A stretch of DNA of 7,867 nt from Gammaproteobacteria bacterium (GTDB lineage: Bacteria; Pseudomonadota; Gammaproteobacteria; Pseudomonadales; UBA3067), in the NCBI GenBank assembly GCA_019090565.1, contig JAHRVS010000216.1:1-7867 (forward strand). Direction: 5' to 3'. The position numbers and the translations under genes are program-made. This document shows positions 1 through 5,718 of this stretch, in pieces (position 1 is the first letter of the stretch; each line of letters begins with the position of its first letter). Under the pieces are notes generated by a model that saw only the letters and a program-made list of their open reading frames with translations, was not told the DNA's origin and searched no databases.

Positions 1-2
1 AT

Positions 3-926
3 ATGACAAATGCTTTGGTCGTTAAAAACCTCCGAAAACGCTATAAAGGTGGCGTTGAAGCTCTCCAAGGGATTAGTTTCGAGGTCAAAAAAGGTGATTT
101 CTTTGCATTACTTGGCCCAAATGGTGCTGGTAAGTCAACAGCGATTGGTATTATTAGCTCTTTGGTCAATAAAACAGAGGGTGAGGTGAAAATATTTGGG
201 AATGATATCGACACTTCCTTATCGAAAGCGAAACAAGAACTTGGTTTAGTTCCTCAAGAGTTCAACTTTAACCAATTCGAGACGGTCTACAATATTTTGA
301 TTACGCAGGCGGGTTACTATGGTATTCCTGTGTCAAAAGCGAAATTAAATACAGAAAAATATTTACGCGCACTGGGCCTCTGGGAAAAACGCGATAGCCC
401 ATCCCGTATGCTCTCCGGTGGAATGAAGCGTCGTTTAATGATAGCCAGAGCATTGATTCACGAACCGAAACTTTTGATTCTTGATGAGCCTACTGCAGGG
501 GTTGATATAGAGCTGCGACGTACAATGTGGACATTTCTGGAGGAGCTGAATCAGCAAGGAACGACCATAATTCTCACCACGCATTACCTTGAAGAAGCAG
601 AAAACCTCTGTAAGAATATAGCGATCATTGATAACGGGAAAATTATTAGCAATACCTCGATGGTGTCGCTTTTGAAGCAGTTGAATGTCGAGACACTGGT
701 GTTAGACGTAGAAGAGCCGCTTATAGAAGCGCCGGTACTCCAAGGATATGCCTGTATACGCGTGGATGATTACACGCTGAATGTCGATGTCGATAAATCC
801 TGTGGTGTGAACCGGCTTTTTGCTTTGCTGACCGAGCAGGGAATTAAAGTGACAAGTATGCGAAATAAATCGAATAGACTTGAAGAATTATTTATCAGTT
901 TGGTAAATAATTCTGAGTTACCTTGA
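3..926 (+). CDS. yadG: ABC-2 exporter ATP-binding protein, YadG family
   Basis: This is the ATPase subunit of an ABC-2 type exporter and should act at the cytoplasmic face of the inner membrane with the permease encoded next. The nucleotide-binding domain is complete: Walker A GPNGAGKST at residues 38-46, Q-loop Gln85, signature LSGG at 137-140, Walker B LLILDEP at 157-163 and H-loop His194. A C-terminal extension of about 85 residues ends in a conserved RLEELFISLVN stretch. From memory, length (307 aa) and sequence match Escherichia coli YadG closely, for example GIISSLVNKT, LGLVPQEFNFN and GVDIELRR. The ATG at position 3 gives an N-terminus (MTNAL) like E. coli YadG; its promoter and ribosome-binding site lie outside the window. 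The substrate is unknown for this family. Family assignment is firm; function beyond export is not. Confidence 0.95.
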   Translation: MTNALVVKNLRKRYKGGVEALQGISFEVKKGDFFALLGPNGAGKSTAIGIISSLVNKTEGEVKIFGNDIDTSLSKAKQELGLVPQEFNFNQFETVYNILITQAGYYGIPVSKAKLNTEKYLRALGLWEKRDSPSRMLSGGMKRRLMIARALIHEPKLLILDEPTAGVDIELRRTMWTFLEELNQQGTTIILTTHYLEEAENLCKNIAIIDNGKIISNTSMVSLLKQLNVETLVLDVEEPLIEAPVLQGYACIRVDDYTLNVDVDKSCGVNRLFALLTEQGIKVTSMRNKSNRLEELFISLVNNSELP

Positions 927-1053
927 GCCCTGTTGGGCCCTATAACAATTAAGGCCTCCTCTAGAAATGCATTTTTTATGCGATAACTGTGTCATCGGTT
1001 AAGGTGCCTAAAGGTTATTGTTTTTAAAGGGGTTCTAAACTGAAAATATCCTT
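927..1053 (+). other. Long yadG-yadH intergenic gap
   Basis: These 127 nt separate two subunits of one transporter. I see a 4-bp GCCC/GGGC hairpin (927-938) directly after the yadG stop, without a T-run, a CCTCCTC pyrimidine tract (954-960), and no convincing promoter. A small ORF (967-1002, 11 codons) lacks a ribosome-binding site. The two genes are probably still cotranscribed, since nothing here looks like an efficient terminator. Confidence 0.4.
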
Positions 1054-1827
1054 ATGAATAACACTGAAACCGTTGTTGCATTGTATACCTTAGTGCATAA
1101 AGAGGTTCGACGATTTATGCGAATATGGGTACAAACATTGGTTCCCCCAGCCATTACTATGACGCTGTATTTCGTTATTTTCGGTAGCTTGATTGGCAGC
1201 CGAATTGGTGAAATGGGCGGCTTTAATTACATGCAATACGTGGTGCCTGGGCTTATTATGATGTCGGTTATTACGAATTCGTATGCGAACGTGGCATCGT
1301 CCTTTTATAGTCATAAGTTCCAGAATTGCGTTGAAGAAATTTTGGTTTCTCCTATGCCTAGCTGGGTGATCCTTTTTGGTTTTGTTATCGGTGGGGCCGT
1401 GCGGGGCATTTTGGTGGGGGTTCTCGTATCACTGCTATCGTTATTTTTTACGAAGCTACATGTTGAACATATTTTAATAACAATTTTGGTGGTTTTTTTA
1501 ACGGCGGTGCTGTTTGCGTTAGCTGGGTTTATAAACGGGGTCTTTGCTAACAAATTTGATGATATCGCCATTGTTCCCACTTTTATATTGACGCCACTTA
1601 CATACTTGGGTGGTGTTTTTTACTCCCTGGATTTATTGCCTGAGTTTTGGCGAATGGTGTCAATGGCCAACCCGATTGTATACATGGTGAATGCTTTTCG
1701 TTATGGAATATTGGGTGTTTCTGATGTCGATGTGTACTTTTCAATTGGAATGATTGGTTTCTTTGTCGCAATATTTACGGCGTTTGCCCTATGGTTGCTG
1801 CACCGAGGCGTGGGGATTCGTCAGTAA
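1054..1827 (+). CDS. yadH: ABC-2 exporter permease, YadH family
   Basis: This is the membrane subunit partnering YadG. The 257-aa product has about six hydrophobic segments, near residues 27-47, 62-82, 105-131, 138-162, 172-191 and 230-250, as expected of an ABC-2 permease. Conserved stretches include RIWVQTLVPP, VPGLIMMSVITN, FDDIAIVPTF and LTPLTYLGGVFYSL, which I recognise as E. coli YadH-like. ATG 1054 is the only conventional start, because an in-frame stop lies at 1036-1038. The site upstream is poor: the best purine run (AAAGGGG, 1026-1032) is 21 nt from the start. The 127-nt gap from yadG is long for an exporter pair that is normally tightly linked. The substrate is unknown. Confidence 0.95.
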   Translation: MNNTETVVALYTLVHKEVRRFMRIWVQTLVPPAITMTLYFVIFGSLIGSRIGEMGGFNYMQYVVPGLIMMSVITNSYANVASSFYSHKFQNCVEEILVSPMPSWVILFGFVIGGAVRGILVGVLVSLLSLFFTKLHVEHILITILVVFLTAVLFALAGFINGVFANKFDDIAIVPTFILTPLTYLGGVFYSLDLLPEFWRMVSMANPIVYMVNAFRYGILGVSDVDVYFSIGMIGFFVAIFTAFALWLLHRGVGIRQ

Positions 1828-1841
1828 GGTAATTAACCCCC

Positions 1842-1869
1842 TTTACGGTAGCGCTTGAATTATTATAAG
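1842..1869 (+). promoter_or_regulatory. Possible sigma70 promoter for queF
   Basis: TTTACG (1842-1847, 4 of 6 to TTGACA), a 16-bp spacer and TATAAG (1864-1869, 5 of 6 to TATAAT) would start transcription near 1876, a few bases before the folded leader at 1881-1941. It overlaps the candidate yadH terminator, so at least one of these two readings may be wrong. Confidence 0.3.
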
Positions 1870-1880
1870 CCGCGTTTTTT
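1851..1880 (+). terminator. Candidate intrinsic terminator after yadH
   Basis: GCGCTT (1851-1856) can pair with AAGC-C-GC (1867-1873) leaving one bulged C and a 10-nt A/T loop. A run of six T (1875-1880) follows one base later. The stem is short, so termination may be partial. It lies 24 nt beyond the yadH stop, the expected place for the end of a yadGH transcript. It overlaps a possible queF promoter. Confidence 0.4.
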
Positions 1881-1941
1881 CGTGTGAGACTGGCTTGATT
1901 CTATTGATGTGTCGACCTGCAGTTGGCACTAATCTTACACG
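1881..1941 (+). promoter_or_regulatory. Structured leader upstream of queF (two nested stems)
   Basis: The outer stem pairs CGTGTGAGA (1881-1889) with TCTTACACG (1933-1941): nine pairs, one of them G-U. Inside it, GTGTCGAC (1909-1916) pairs with GTTGGCAC (1922-1929): eight pairs, two of them G-U, closing a 5-nt CTGCA loop. The structure ends 16 nt before the queF Shine-Dalgarno (GGAG, 1958-1961) and has no T-run after it. It could be a cis-acting RNA element of queF, the 5' end of a small RNA, or chance pairing. It does not resemble the preQ1-I aptamer as I know it. The pairing is read by eye; the function is inference. Confidence 0.35.
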
Positions 1942-1968
1942 GCGGCATTGAAAAAATGGAGAACATGC

Positions 1969-2799
1969 GTGCATTCCACAGATAACCTTCCACTGGGTAA
2001 GACCAGCGAATATGTAAATACCTATAAGCCATCCTTGCTGTGTGGCCTGCTACGTAGTGACGGACGTGAACATCTGGGTATTTCTGGAGATAATTTACCC
2101 TTTCAAGGGGTGGATATATGGAATGCCTACGAGCTTTCTTGGCTTGAATTAACGGGGAAGCCAGTGGTTGCTGTCGCAGAAATAAAAGTACCTGCGAGTT
2201 CCCCGTATATGGTGGAGTCAAAAAGCTTGAAACTCTATCTGAATTCTTTTTGCCACACTTCTTTTGAAAATCGGCATGATGTTGGCGAAACGATCGAGCT
2301 AGACCTTTCTGTTTTAGTGAGGTCTCCCGTATCAGTGCGTATTATTTTACCAGATGAAAGTCTTCACGTTTTTTCTCGAACCAAGGTGCCGGGTCTCTGC
2401 ATTGACGCCCTCGAGATTGAAACGGATGTCTATTCGTTAAACCGAGACCTGCTGCAGATAGAACATATGGCGGGACACGTGTCAGAGGTCTTGCATAGTC
2501 ACTTATTGCGCTCAAATTGCCCGGTTACGAGTCAGCCTGACTGGGGTACTCTGGTTGTTGAATACCAGGGAGATAAAATAAACCATCAGAGCTTGCTTAA
2601 ATACATTATCTCATATCGAAATCACGATGGGTTTCATGAACAGTGTGTCGAGCAAATTTTTATGGATATCAAGCGATGCTGTAAGCCTGAATATTTGAGC
2701 GTTTATGCGCGATATACTCGGCGCGGGGGTATCGATATCAACCCCTATCGCTCCGATTCGCAAATTACTGCTAATAATTTTTCGACTTTTAGGCAGTAG
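1969..2799 (+). CDS. queF: NADPH-dependent 7-cyano-7-deazaguanine reductase QueF (long form)
   Basis: QueF reduces the nitrile of preQ0 to the amine of preQ1 using two NADPH, the last step before insertion into tRNA on the queuosine pathway; it is cytoplasmic. This is the long, two-domain T-fold type (YqcD-like; E. coli protein 282 aa). With a GTG start the product is 276 aa. The QueF motif ESKSLKLY lies at residues 83-90, the catalytic Cys184 in SNCPVTSQPDWG with Asp191 as proton donor, and His223-Glu224 in FHEQC. The C-terminal SVYARYTRRGGIDINP block is typical. I prefer GTG 1969 because GGAG (1958-1961) sits 7 nt upstream; an in-frame TTG at 1948 would add seven residues but has no good site. 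All key residues are present, so it should be active. Confidence 0.95.
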   Translation: MHSTDNLPLGKTSEYVNTYKPSLLCGLLRSDGREHLGISGDNLPFQGVDIWNAYELSWLELTGKPVVAVAEIKVPASSPYMVESKSLKLYLNSFCHTSFENRHDVGETIELDLSVLVRSPVSVRIILPDESLHVFSRTKVPGLCIDALEIETDVYSLNRDLLQIEHMAGHVSEVLHSHLLRSNCPVTSQPDWGTLVVEYQGDKINHQSLLKYIISYRNHDGFHEQCVEQIFMDIKRCCKPEYLSVYARYTRRGGIDINPYRSDSQITANNFSTFRQ

Positions 2800-2814
2800 A
2801 ATTTCAGTAATCTG

Positions 2815-3291
2815 CTAGAAATGCCCCATGTTTAGTCGTCCCTGGACTGCGCAGAAGGATGCGGTGCTGTGAATGGCCGGTACGCATAGTAACTCAACAC
2901 CGACCTTTCTGTATTCGAGGTTCAATTTAGGGATGATAGCAGGAAAGAATCCTCCGCCTTTGATTTTACGATAACCGTCTACGGCACCGGCTGAAAGCCC
3001 TAGGCAGGCCTTGCTGAATGCAAAAGGCTGGTAACAATGTTTTGCAGTGAATGCCATGTGCCGAGACTCAGCCCAATGGCTGTTTTCAAAGGAAGAGATA
3101 AGAAAGCCAAACGTGGAGTCTGATTTCGTATCGAACTCCACCTCAATGCCTGTTGTGTTGTGGCTTTCATTGTAGACTTGGTTGTTTTGGAAGTGCTTAG
3201 ACCAGCCGCCTAATTGAAGGTAGGCCGAGGCGGAATGGGCGCAAGGGGAGGCAAATATAAGCCAGGTCATCGCTGCTAAAATCCTGTACAT
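2815..3291 (-). CDS. Small exported protein of unknown function, possible outer-membrane beta-barrel
   Basis: I do not recognise a named family. The 158-aa product begins with a typical Sec signal peptide: MYR, a hydrophobic core to about residue 15, and a likely AxA-type cleavage in SASA near 20-23. There is no lipobox (the first Cys is preceded by Pro). The mature part has short alternating polar/hydrophobic stretches, a YNESHNTTGIEVEF segment (40-53), a NSHWAES segment (70-76) and IPKLNLEYRKVGVELLCVP (120-138). In outline this resembles short outer-membrane barrels of the PagP size class, and the last residue is Phe as in many barrels, but the residues before it fit the barrel signal poorly. 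It has four cysteines after the signal peptide. GAGG (3298-3301) gives a good ribosome-binding site. It converges on queF with 15 nt between the stops. Confidence 0.7.
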   Translation of the reverse strand: MYRILAAMTWLIFASPCAHSASAYLQLGGWSKHFQNNQVYNESHNTTGIEVEFDTKSDSTFGFLISSFENSHWAESRHMAFTAKHCYQPFAFSKACLGLSAGAVDGYRKIKGGGFFPAIIPKLNLEYRKVGVELLCVPAIHSTASFCAVQGRLNMGHF

Positions 3292-3330
3292 CCTTTACCT
3301 CAAGATTAGCCCCGCCTCAGAATTTCTATT

Positions 3331-3351
3331 GGGATTGCTGTGCTCAATCCC
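3331..3351. repeat. Inverted repeat GGGATTG / CAATCCC
   Basis: Perfect 7-bp arms (3331-3337 and 3345-3351) flank a 7-nt spacer. The repeat lies about 40 bp upstream of the start of the small exported protein, where an operator or leader hairpin for that gene could be. No T-run follows on either strand, so it is not a standard terminator. Confidence 0.45.
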
Positions 3352-3645
3352 TTCTCGAGGTGGTTGGTTTATGTTCAATCGAACTCGTTCTCTAAGGTAT
3401 AGCAGCTAACCATCTTGTGAAGGGATGCGGAGGTAGAGTAAGGGCAGGAAACCAAATTTAGCGGGTGCTTCGCTACGACTGGAGTCGGCATGTTACGGGT
3501 TGAGGCCTGGGGACGGGTGGAACAGGAGGGCTTGGTATCTCGCTGAATTGATGAGGGTATTGCCTTGGTTGGGTGGCAGGCATTAAGAAGAAGGTTTTCC
3601 CTTGTAAGTGAATATGTCAGTTTTGTAAAAAAACATTAAAAAATG

Positions 3646-3669
3646 CTGCCATTTTATAATTTAAGGCAG
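3646..3669 (+). promoter_or_regulatory. TATAAT box enclosed by CTGCC/GGCAG arms
   Basis: A perfect -10 hexamer TATAAT (3655-3660) lies between the inverted arms CTGCC (3646-3650) and GGCAG (3665-3669). No good -35 is seen at 16-18 bp. Transcription would start near 3667, giving a leader of about 38 nt to the TTG start at 3705. The arms could form a regulator-binding site covering the promoter; that is inference. Confidence 0.4.
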
Positions 3670-3704
3670 TATGCTTTCGCTCGATTCTTGGGGTAGCTTC
3701 TACT

Positions 3705-4286
3705 TTGCGACTCTTTCGAATAATAGATGGATGCCTGTATCGCTTTTTGCGGCGCAATAGGCGTTGTTCCTATCACACAAACTTCAAAGACGGGTTCGCT
3801 CTAATGGCAGATAAAACGCTGGTTGCCAAAAGTGATGGGTTGTTGGCAAGTGTTTGCTTTAAAGTTGCAAGCCGAGCTCTTGATGGCATTGCGAATGACA
3901 GTAGCGAGCTTCCTCCTAAATATTGCATAAAAAGCTTAAGATTGGCGGCTGACCGAGGCCACCTGCGAGCGATGACTCAGCTGGGTACCCTGCTGCTGCG
4001 TCATGGTGCCACCAGAACGGACAAGCGCAAAGGGATTGAGTATTTGGCTTGCGCAGCCAAACGCGATAGCCCTGATGCACAGTATGAGCTGGGGCGAATC
4101 TATGAGCTAGGCCTTGAGCTGTACAGTAAAGACACGCGCTTGGCGCTCCACTGGTATGCCTTGGCGGCAGAAGGCGGGTGCAAGCGTGCGGCACGATGCC
4201 TAACAGATGCTTATGGCAAAGGAAGGCTTGGCGTAATGGTCAGTGGAGAAAAGGCTGAGCGCTGGAGAGAGCTTTTAGAAGCTTGA
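3705..4286 (+). CDS. Sel1-like repeat protein
   Basis: This is a short protein of Sel1-like (TPR-related) helical repeats, a fold that usually mediates protein-protein contacts; no partner can be named. About three repeats occupy residues 75-193 in the 193-aa version, with typical elements LRLAADRGHLRAMTQLG, DAQYELGRIYELG and ALHWYALAAEGGCKRAA. The N-terminal 22 residues are strongly basic with hydrophobic positions (RLFRIIDGCLYRFLRRNRR), suggesting an amphipathic helix; there is no signal peptide. I keep TTG 3705 because GGGG (3690-3693) and the TATAAT box at 3655-3660 fit it, although the spacing of 11 nt is long. ATG 3804 would give 160 aa without the basic segment and keep all repeats. 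The gene appears to be transcribed alone. Confidence 0.75.
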   Translation: MRLFRIIDGCLYRFLRRNRRCSYHTNFKDGFALMADKTLVAKSDGLLASVCFKVASRALDGIANDSSELPPKYCIKSLRLAADRGHLRAMTQLGTLLLRHGATRTDKRKGIEYLACAAKRDSPDAQYELGRIYELGLELYSKDTRLALHWYALAAEGGCKRAARCLTDAYGKGRLGVMVSGEKAERWRELLEA

Positions 4287-4300
4287 ATTCAGCTGTTTTT
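4280..4300 (+). terminator. Weak terminator candidate at the Sel1 gene end
   Basis: AGCT (4280-4283) and AGCT (4291-4294) can pair across a TGAATTC core that overlaps the stop codon, followed by G and five T (4296-4300). The stem is only 4-6 bp, so this is a marginal call. Confidence 0.25.
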
Positions 4301-4384
4301 GCTTTGTCTTCGTTGCACCCCTGTCTCTGTACTCTTCTATTTGCTGCTCGCTAAAATCATTAGTCTGGCAGCTGCGCGGGGCGT

Positions 4385-4426
4385 TTGTCTATTTGCCCCC
4401 CCCCTAAATATCAATAAATTAGAAGG
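4385..4426 (+). promoter_or_regulatory. cnoX promoter region with C9 tract and Shine-Dalgarno
   Basis: Nine consecutive C (4396-4404) lie 31 nt before the cnoX start. They fall between a possible -35 (TTGTCT, 4385-4390) and a possible -10 (TATCAA, 4409-4414; spacer 18), both imperfect. AGAAGG (4421-4426) is a good ribosome-binding site, 9 nt from the ATG. The C tract and ribosome-binding site are plain; the promoter boxes are weak. Confidence 0.4.
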
Positions 4427-4435
4427 CCGCTGCCT

Positions 4436-5320
4436 ATGAATTCTTCCCTTGATCAGAACTCTTATATCATTGACGTTACTCCTGAAAACATACAGCAAGC
4501 TGTATTGGAGGCGTCTTCCACTACCCCTGTTTTGCTCGATGTTTGGGCCGACTGGTGTGAACCTTGCAAAGTACTGACTCCTATTCTAGAAAACTTGGTA
4601 GAGCAGTATGCAGGACGCTTTATACTTGCCAAGCTTGATGCAGAAGCGCAACAGGAGCTGGCTTCTCAGCTGGGTGTGCAGAGCTTACCAGCGCTTAAAT
4701 TAATCGTTGATGGTCAGATCGCTGGAGAATTAAGTGGCGTACAGCCCGTTGGGGTCATCCGTGAGTTATTGGATCAGCACGTAGAACCTGATGATGCTCC
4801 GGCAGAGACCCCAGAGGAGAATATACGTACGGCAATTGCTTCGGGTGACCTCAGTGATGCCCAGCAACTGCTTTCAGAAGCTTTGACGGCCTATCCAGCG
4901 GACCGCACCTATAAGTATCTAGCGATAGAGCTGTATATGGCGGGCCAGGAGCTTGCTACCGCAAAAGAGCGCTTTGAGGATTTAAGTGACTTTGAGAAAG
5001 ATACCGAAGAAGGCAAGCGCATTGAGGCGAGATTTTACTTTGCTGAAATTTTGGATGATGCGCCTGCTGATGTCGATTACGCGAAGCAACTAGAGAATAG
5101 TCCAGGCGATGCGGATGCGCTCTATTACCTTGCTGCGATGATGGCCGAAGCGTTGCGCTTTGATGACACCCTCGATTTGGCTTGGCGTTTATTTCAATCT
5201 CATGGCTCCTACAAATCGGGCGAGTCAAAAATTGTATTGCTAAAGACCTTTGATTTACTGGGAAAAAGCGACAAACGGTCGCAAGAATTTAGGCGGAAAA
5301 TGTTTAATTTATTGCACTAA
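4436..5320 (+). CDS. cnoX: Thioredoxin-TPR co-chaperone CnoX (YbbN)
   Basis: CnoX/YbbN is a cytoplasmic chaperone-redox protein that, in E. coli, protects substrates during oxidative (hypochlorite) stress and passes them to DnaK/DnaJ and GroEL. The 294-aa product has a thioredoxin domain at about residues 10-115, with DVWADWCEPCK carrying a CEPC active site (41-44) and the cis-Pro region SLPALK (Pro85). A TPR-type helical region follows at about 125-294 and ends RRKMFNLLH, like the YRRQLYALL end of the E. coli protein. Unlike E. coli YbbN (SQHC, one cysteine), both active-site cysteines are present, so redox activity is plausible; this is known for CnoX proteins of some other bacteria. ATG 4436 has AGAAGG 9 nt upstream. 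It appears to be monocistronic. Confidence 0.92.
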   Translation: MNSSLDQNSYIIDVTPENIQQAVLEASSTTPVLLDVWADWCEPCKVLTPILENLVEQYAGRFILAKLDAEAQQELASQLGVQSLPALKLIVDGQIAGELSGVQPVGVIRELLDQHVEPDDAPAETPEENIRTAIASGDLSDAQQLLSEALTAYPADRTYKYLAIELYMAGQELATAKERFEDLSDFEKDTEEGKRIEARFYFAEILDDAPADVDYAKQLENSPGDADALYYLAAMMAEALRFDDTLDLAWRLFQSHGSYKSGESKIVLLKTFDLLGKSDKRSQEFRRKMFNLLH

Positions 5321-5338
5321 GCAGATATGATGATGACT

Positions 5339-5366
5339 GGCTTAATCGTGGCGTTAAGCGTAAGCC
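5339..5366 (+). repeat. Competing hairpins after cnoX
   Basis: GCTTAA (5340-5345) pairs perfectly with TTAAGC (5354-5359). The overlapping GGCTTA (5339-5344) pairs perfectly with TAAGCC (5361-5366). The two folds exclude each other. No T-run follows, so this is not a classical terminator; it may shape the 3' end of the cnoX mRNA. Confidence 0.4.
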
Positions 5367-5427
5367 GATAGCAATAAAGTGGTAACTACTCAGATTGCGC
5401 AAATTTGAGGGAGAGCGGAATGATGGC

Positions 5428-5544
5428 ATGAAGTGTTTGTTGTTCACGTTACAGAAGGATGCGTTTTTAGGAGTAGTTAGCAGTATGTACGACCAGGGAT
5501 GGAAGCATATTGGATTGGGGTTGCCCCAGTTTGTTAGGCTTTAA
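5428..5544 (+). CDS. Doubtful small ORF (38 aa)
   Basis: The frame starting at ATG 5428 reads MKCLLFTLQKDAFLG and ends GLGLPQFVRL with stop TAA at 5542-5544. The frame is open back to 5386, and TTG 5395 would give 49 aa. GGGAGAG (5409-5415) is 12 nt from ATG 5428 and sits closer to an ATG at 5420 that reads only MMA-stop. I recognise no family. It may be a small protein, a remnant of a lost gene, or chance. Confidence 0.15.
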   Translation: MKCLLFTLQKDAFLGVVSSMYDQGWKHIGLGLPQFVRL

Positions 5545-5618
5545 GATTAAGGATGATGCTTTTTGTTTTACCTTTTTTTACGGTCAAATTACCTGTTTAG
5601 TTCGTTTTTTCTTTCAAT

Positions 5619-5628
5619 GGGTATACCC
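5619..5628. promoter_or_regulatory. GGGTATACCC palindrome upstream of the AP2-like gene
   Basis: This perfect 10-bp palindrome lies 90 bp upstream of the start at 5719. It could be a binding site for a dimeric regulator, possibly for the neighbouring putative DNA-binding protein itself. Only one copy was noticed in the window. Confidence 0.25.
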
Positions 5629-5718
5629 CGTAGGTCCAGCTTCCCGAGACTAATAAGAAAACTTTGCTTTGGCGTTATGCGTTTTAGTGTGAGGTTTCGA
5701 TAATAAAGACAAGGGATT

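Larger units (their letters stand above)
3292..3704. other. 413-nt intergenic stretch upstream of the Sel1 gene
   Basis: No convincing gene is present; the longest open stretch seen, around 3442-3546 on the plus strand, lacks a start with a good site. It should hold the promoter of the minus-strand gene ending at 2815 and that of the plus-strand Sel1 gene. Visible structures are a 7-bp stem-loop (3331-3351), a 12-bp palindrome CGACTGGAGTCG (3476-3487), a G-rich tract (about 3420-3590) and a TATAAT box inside an inverted repeat (3646-3669). A small RNA cannot be excluded. Confidence 0.4.
5321..5718. other. 398-nt intergenic stretch between cnoX and the AP2-like gene
   Basis: No certain gene lies here. 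From left to right I see competing hairpins just after cnoX (5339-5366), an 8-bp palindrome TTGCGCAA (5395-5402), a weak small ORF (5428-5544), a TGGGG/CCCCA hairpin with 3-nt loop (5516-5528), a T-rich tract (5559-5580) and a GGGTATACCC palindrome (5619-5628). The promoter of the gene at 5719 should be within it, but no good -35/-10 pair stands out. Confidence 0.4.

Noticed and set aside
967..1002. 11-codon ORF in the yadG-yadH gap
   Set aside because: It has no ribosome-binding site and is preceded by a pyrimidine-rich CCTCCTC tract; its length is expected by chance.
1911..1922. GTCGACCTGCAG, identical to a SalI-PstI cloning-vector polylinker stretch
   Set aside because: Only these 12 bases match; the flanks do not continue into the vector sequence, and they fit the local stem. 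Probably coincidence rather than contamination.
1924..1939. Sigma54-like promoter TTGGCAC-N-TTAC upstream of queF
   Set aside because: The -24 GG is present at the right spacing, but the -12 GC reads AC, which normally abolishes recognition. The bases are also part of the inner and outer stems.
1948..1968. TTG 1948 as the queF start
   Set aside because: It has no Shine-Dalgarno, whereas GTG 1969 has GGAG at ideal spacing, and the added seven residues do not resemble QueF.
3420..3600. G-rich intergenic tract as a known structured RNA or riboswitch
   Set aside because: I looked for the conserved cores of RNase P RNA, cobalamin, glycine and cyclic-di-GMP riboswitches and saw none.
5516..5534. 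TGGGG/CCCCA hairpin as an intrinsic terminator
   Set aside because: The stem is five pairs with a 3-nt loop and is followed by GTTTGTT rather than a clean T-run. It could contribute weakly but is not a supported terminator.
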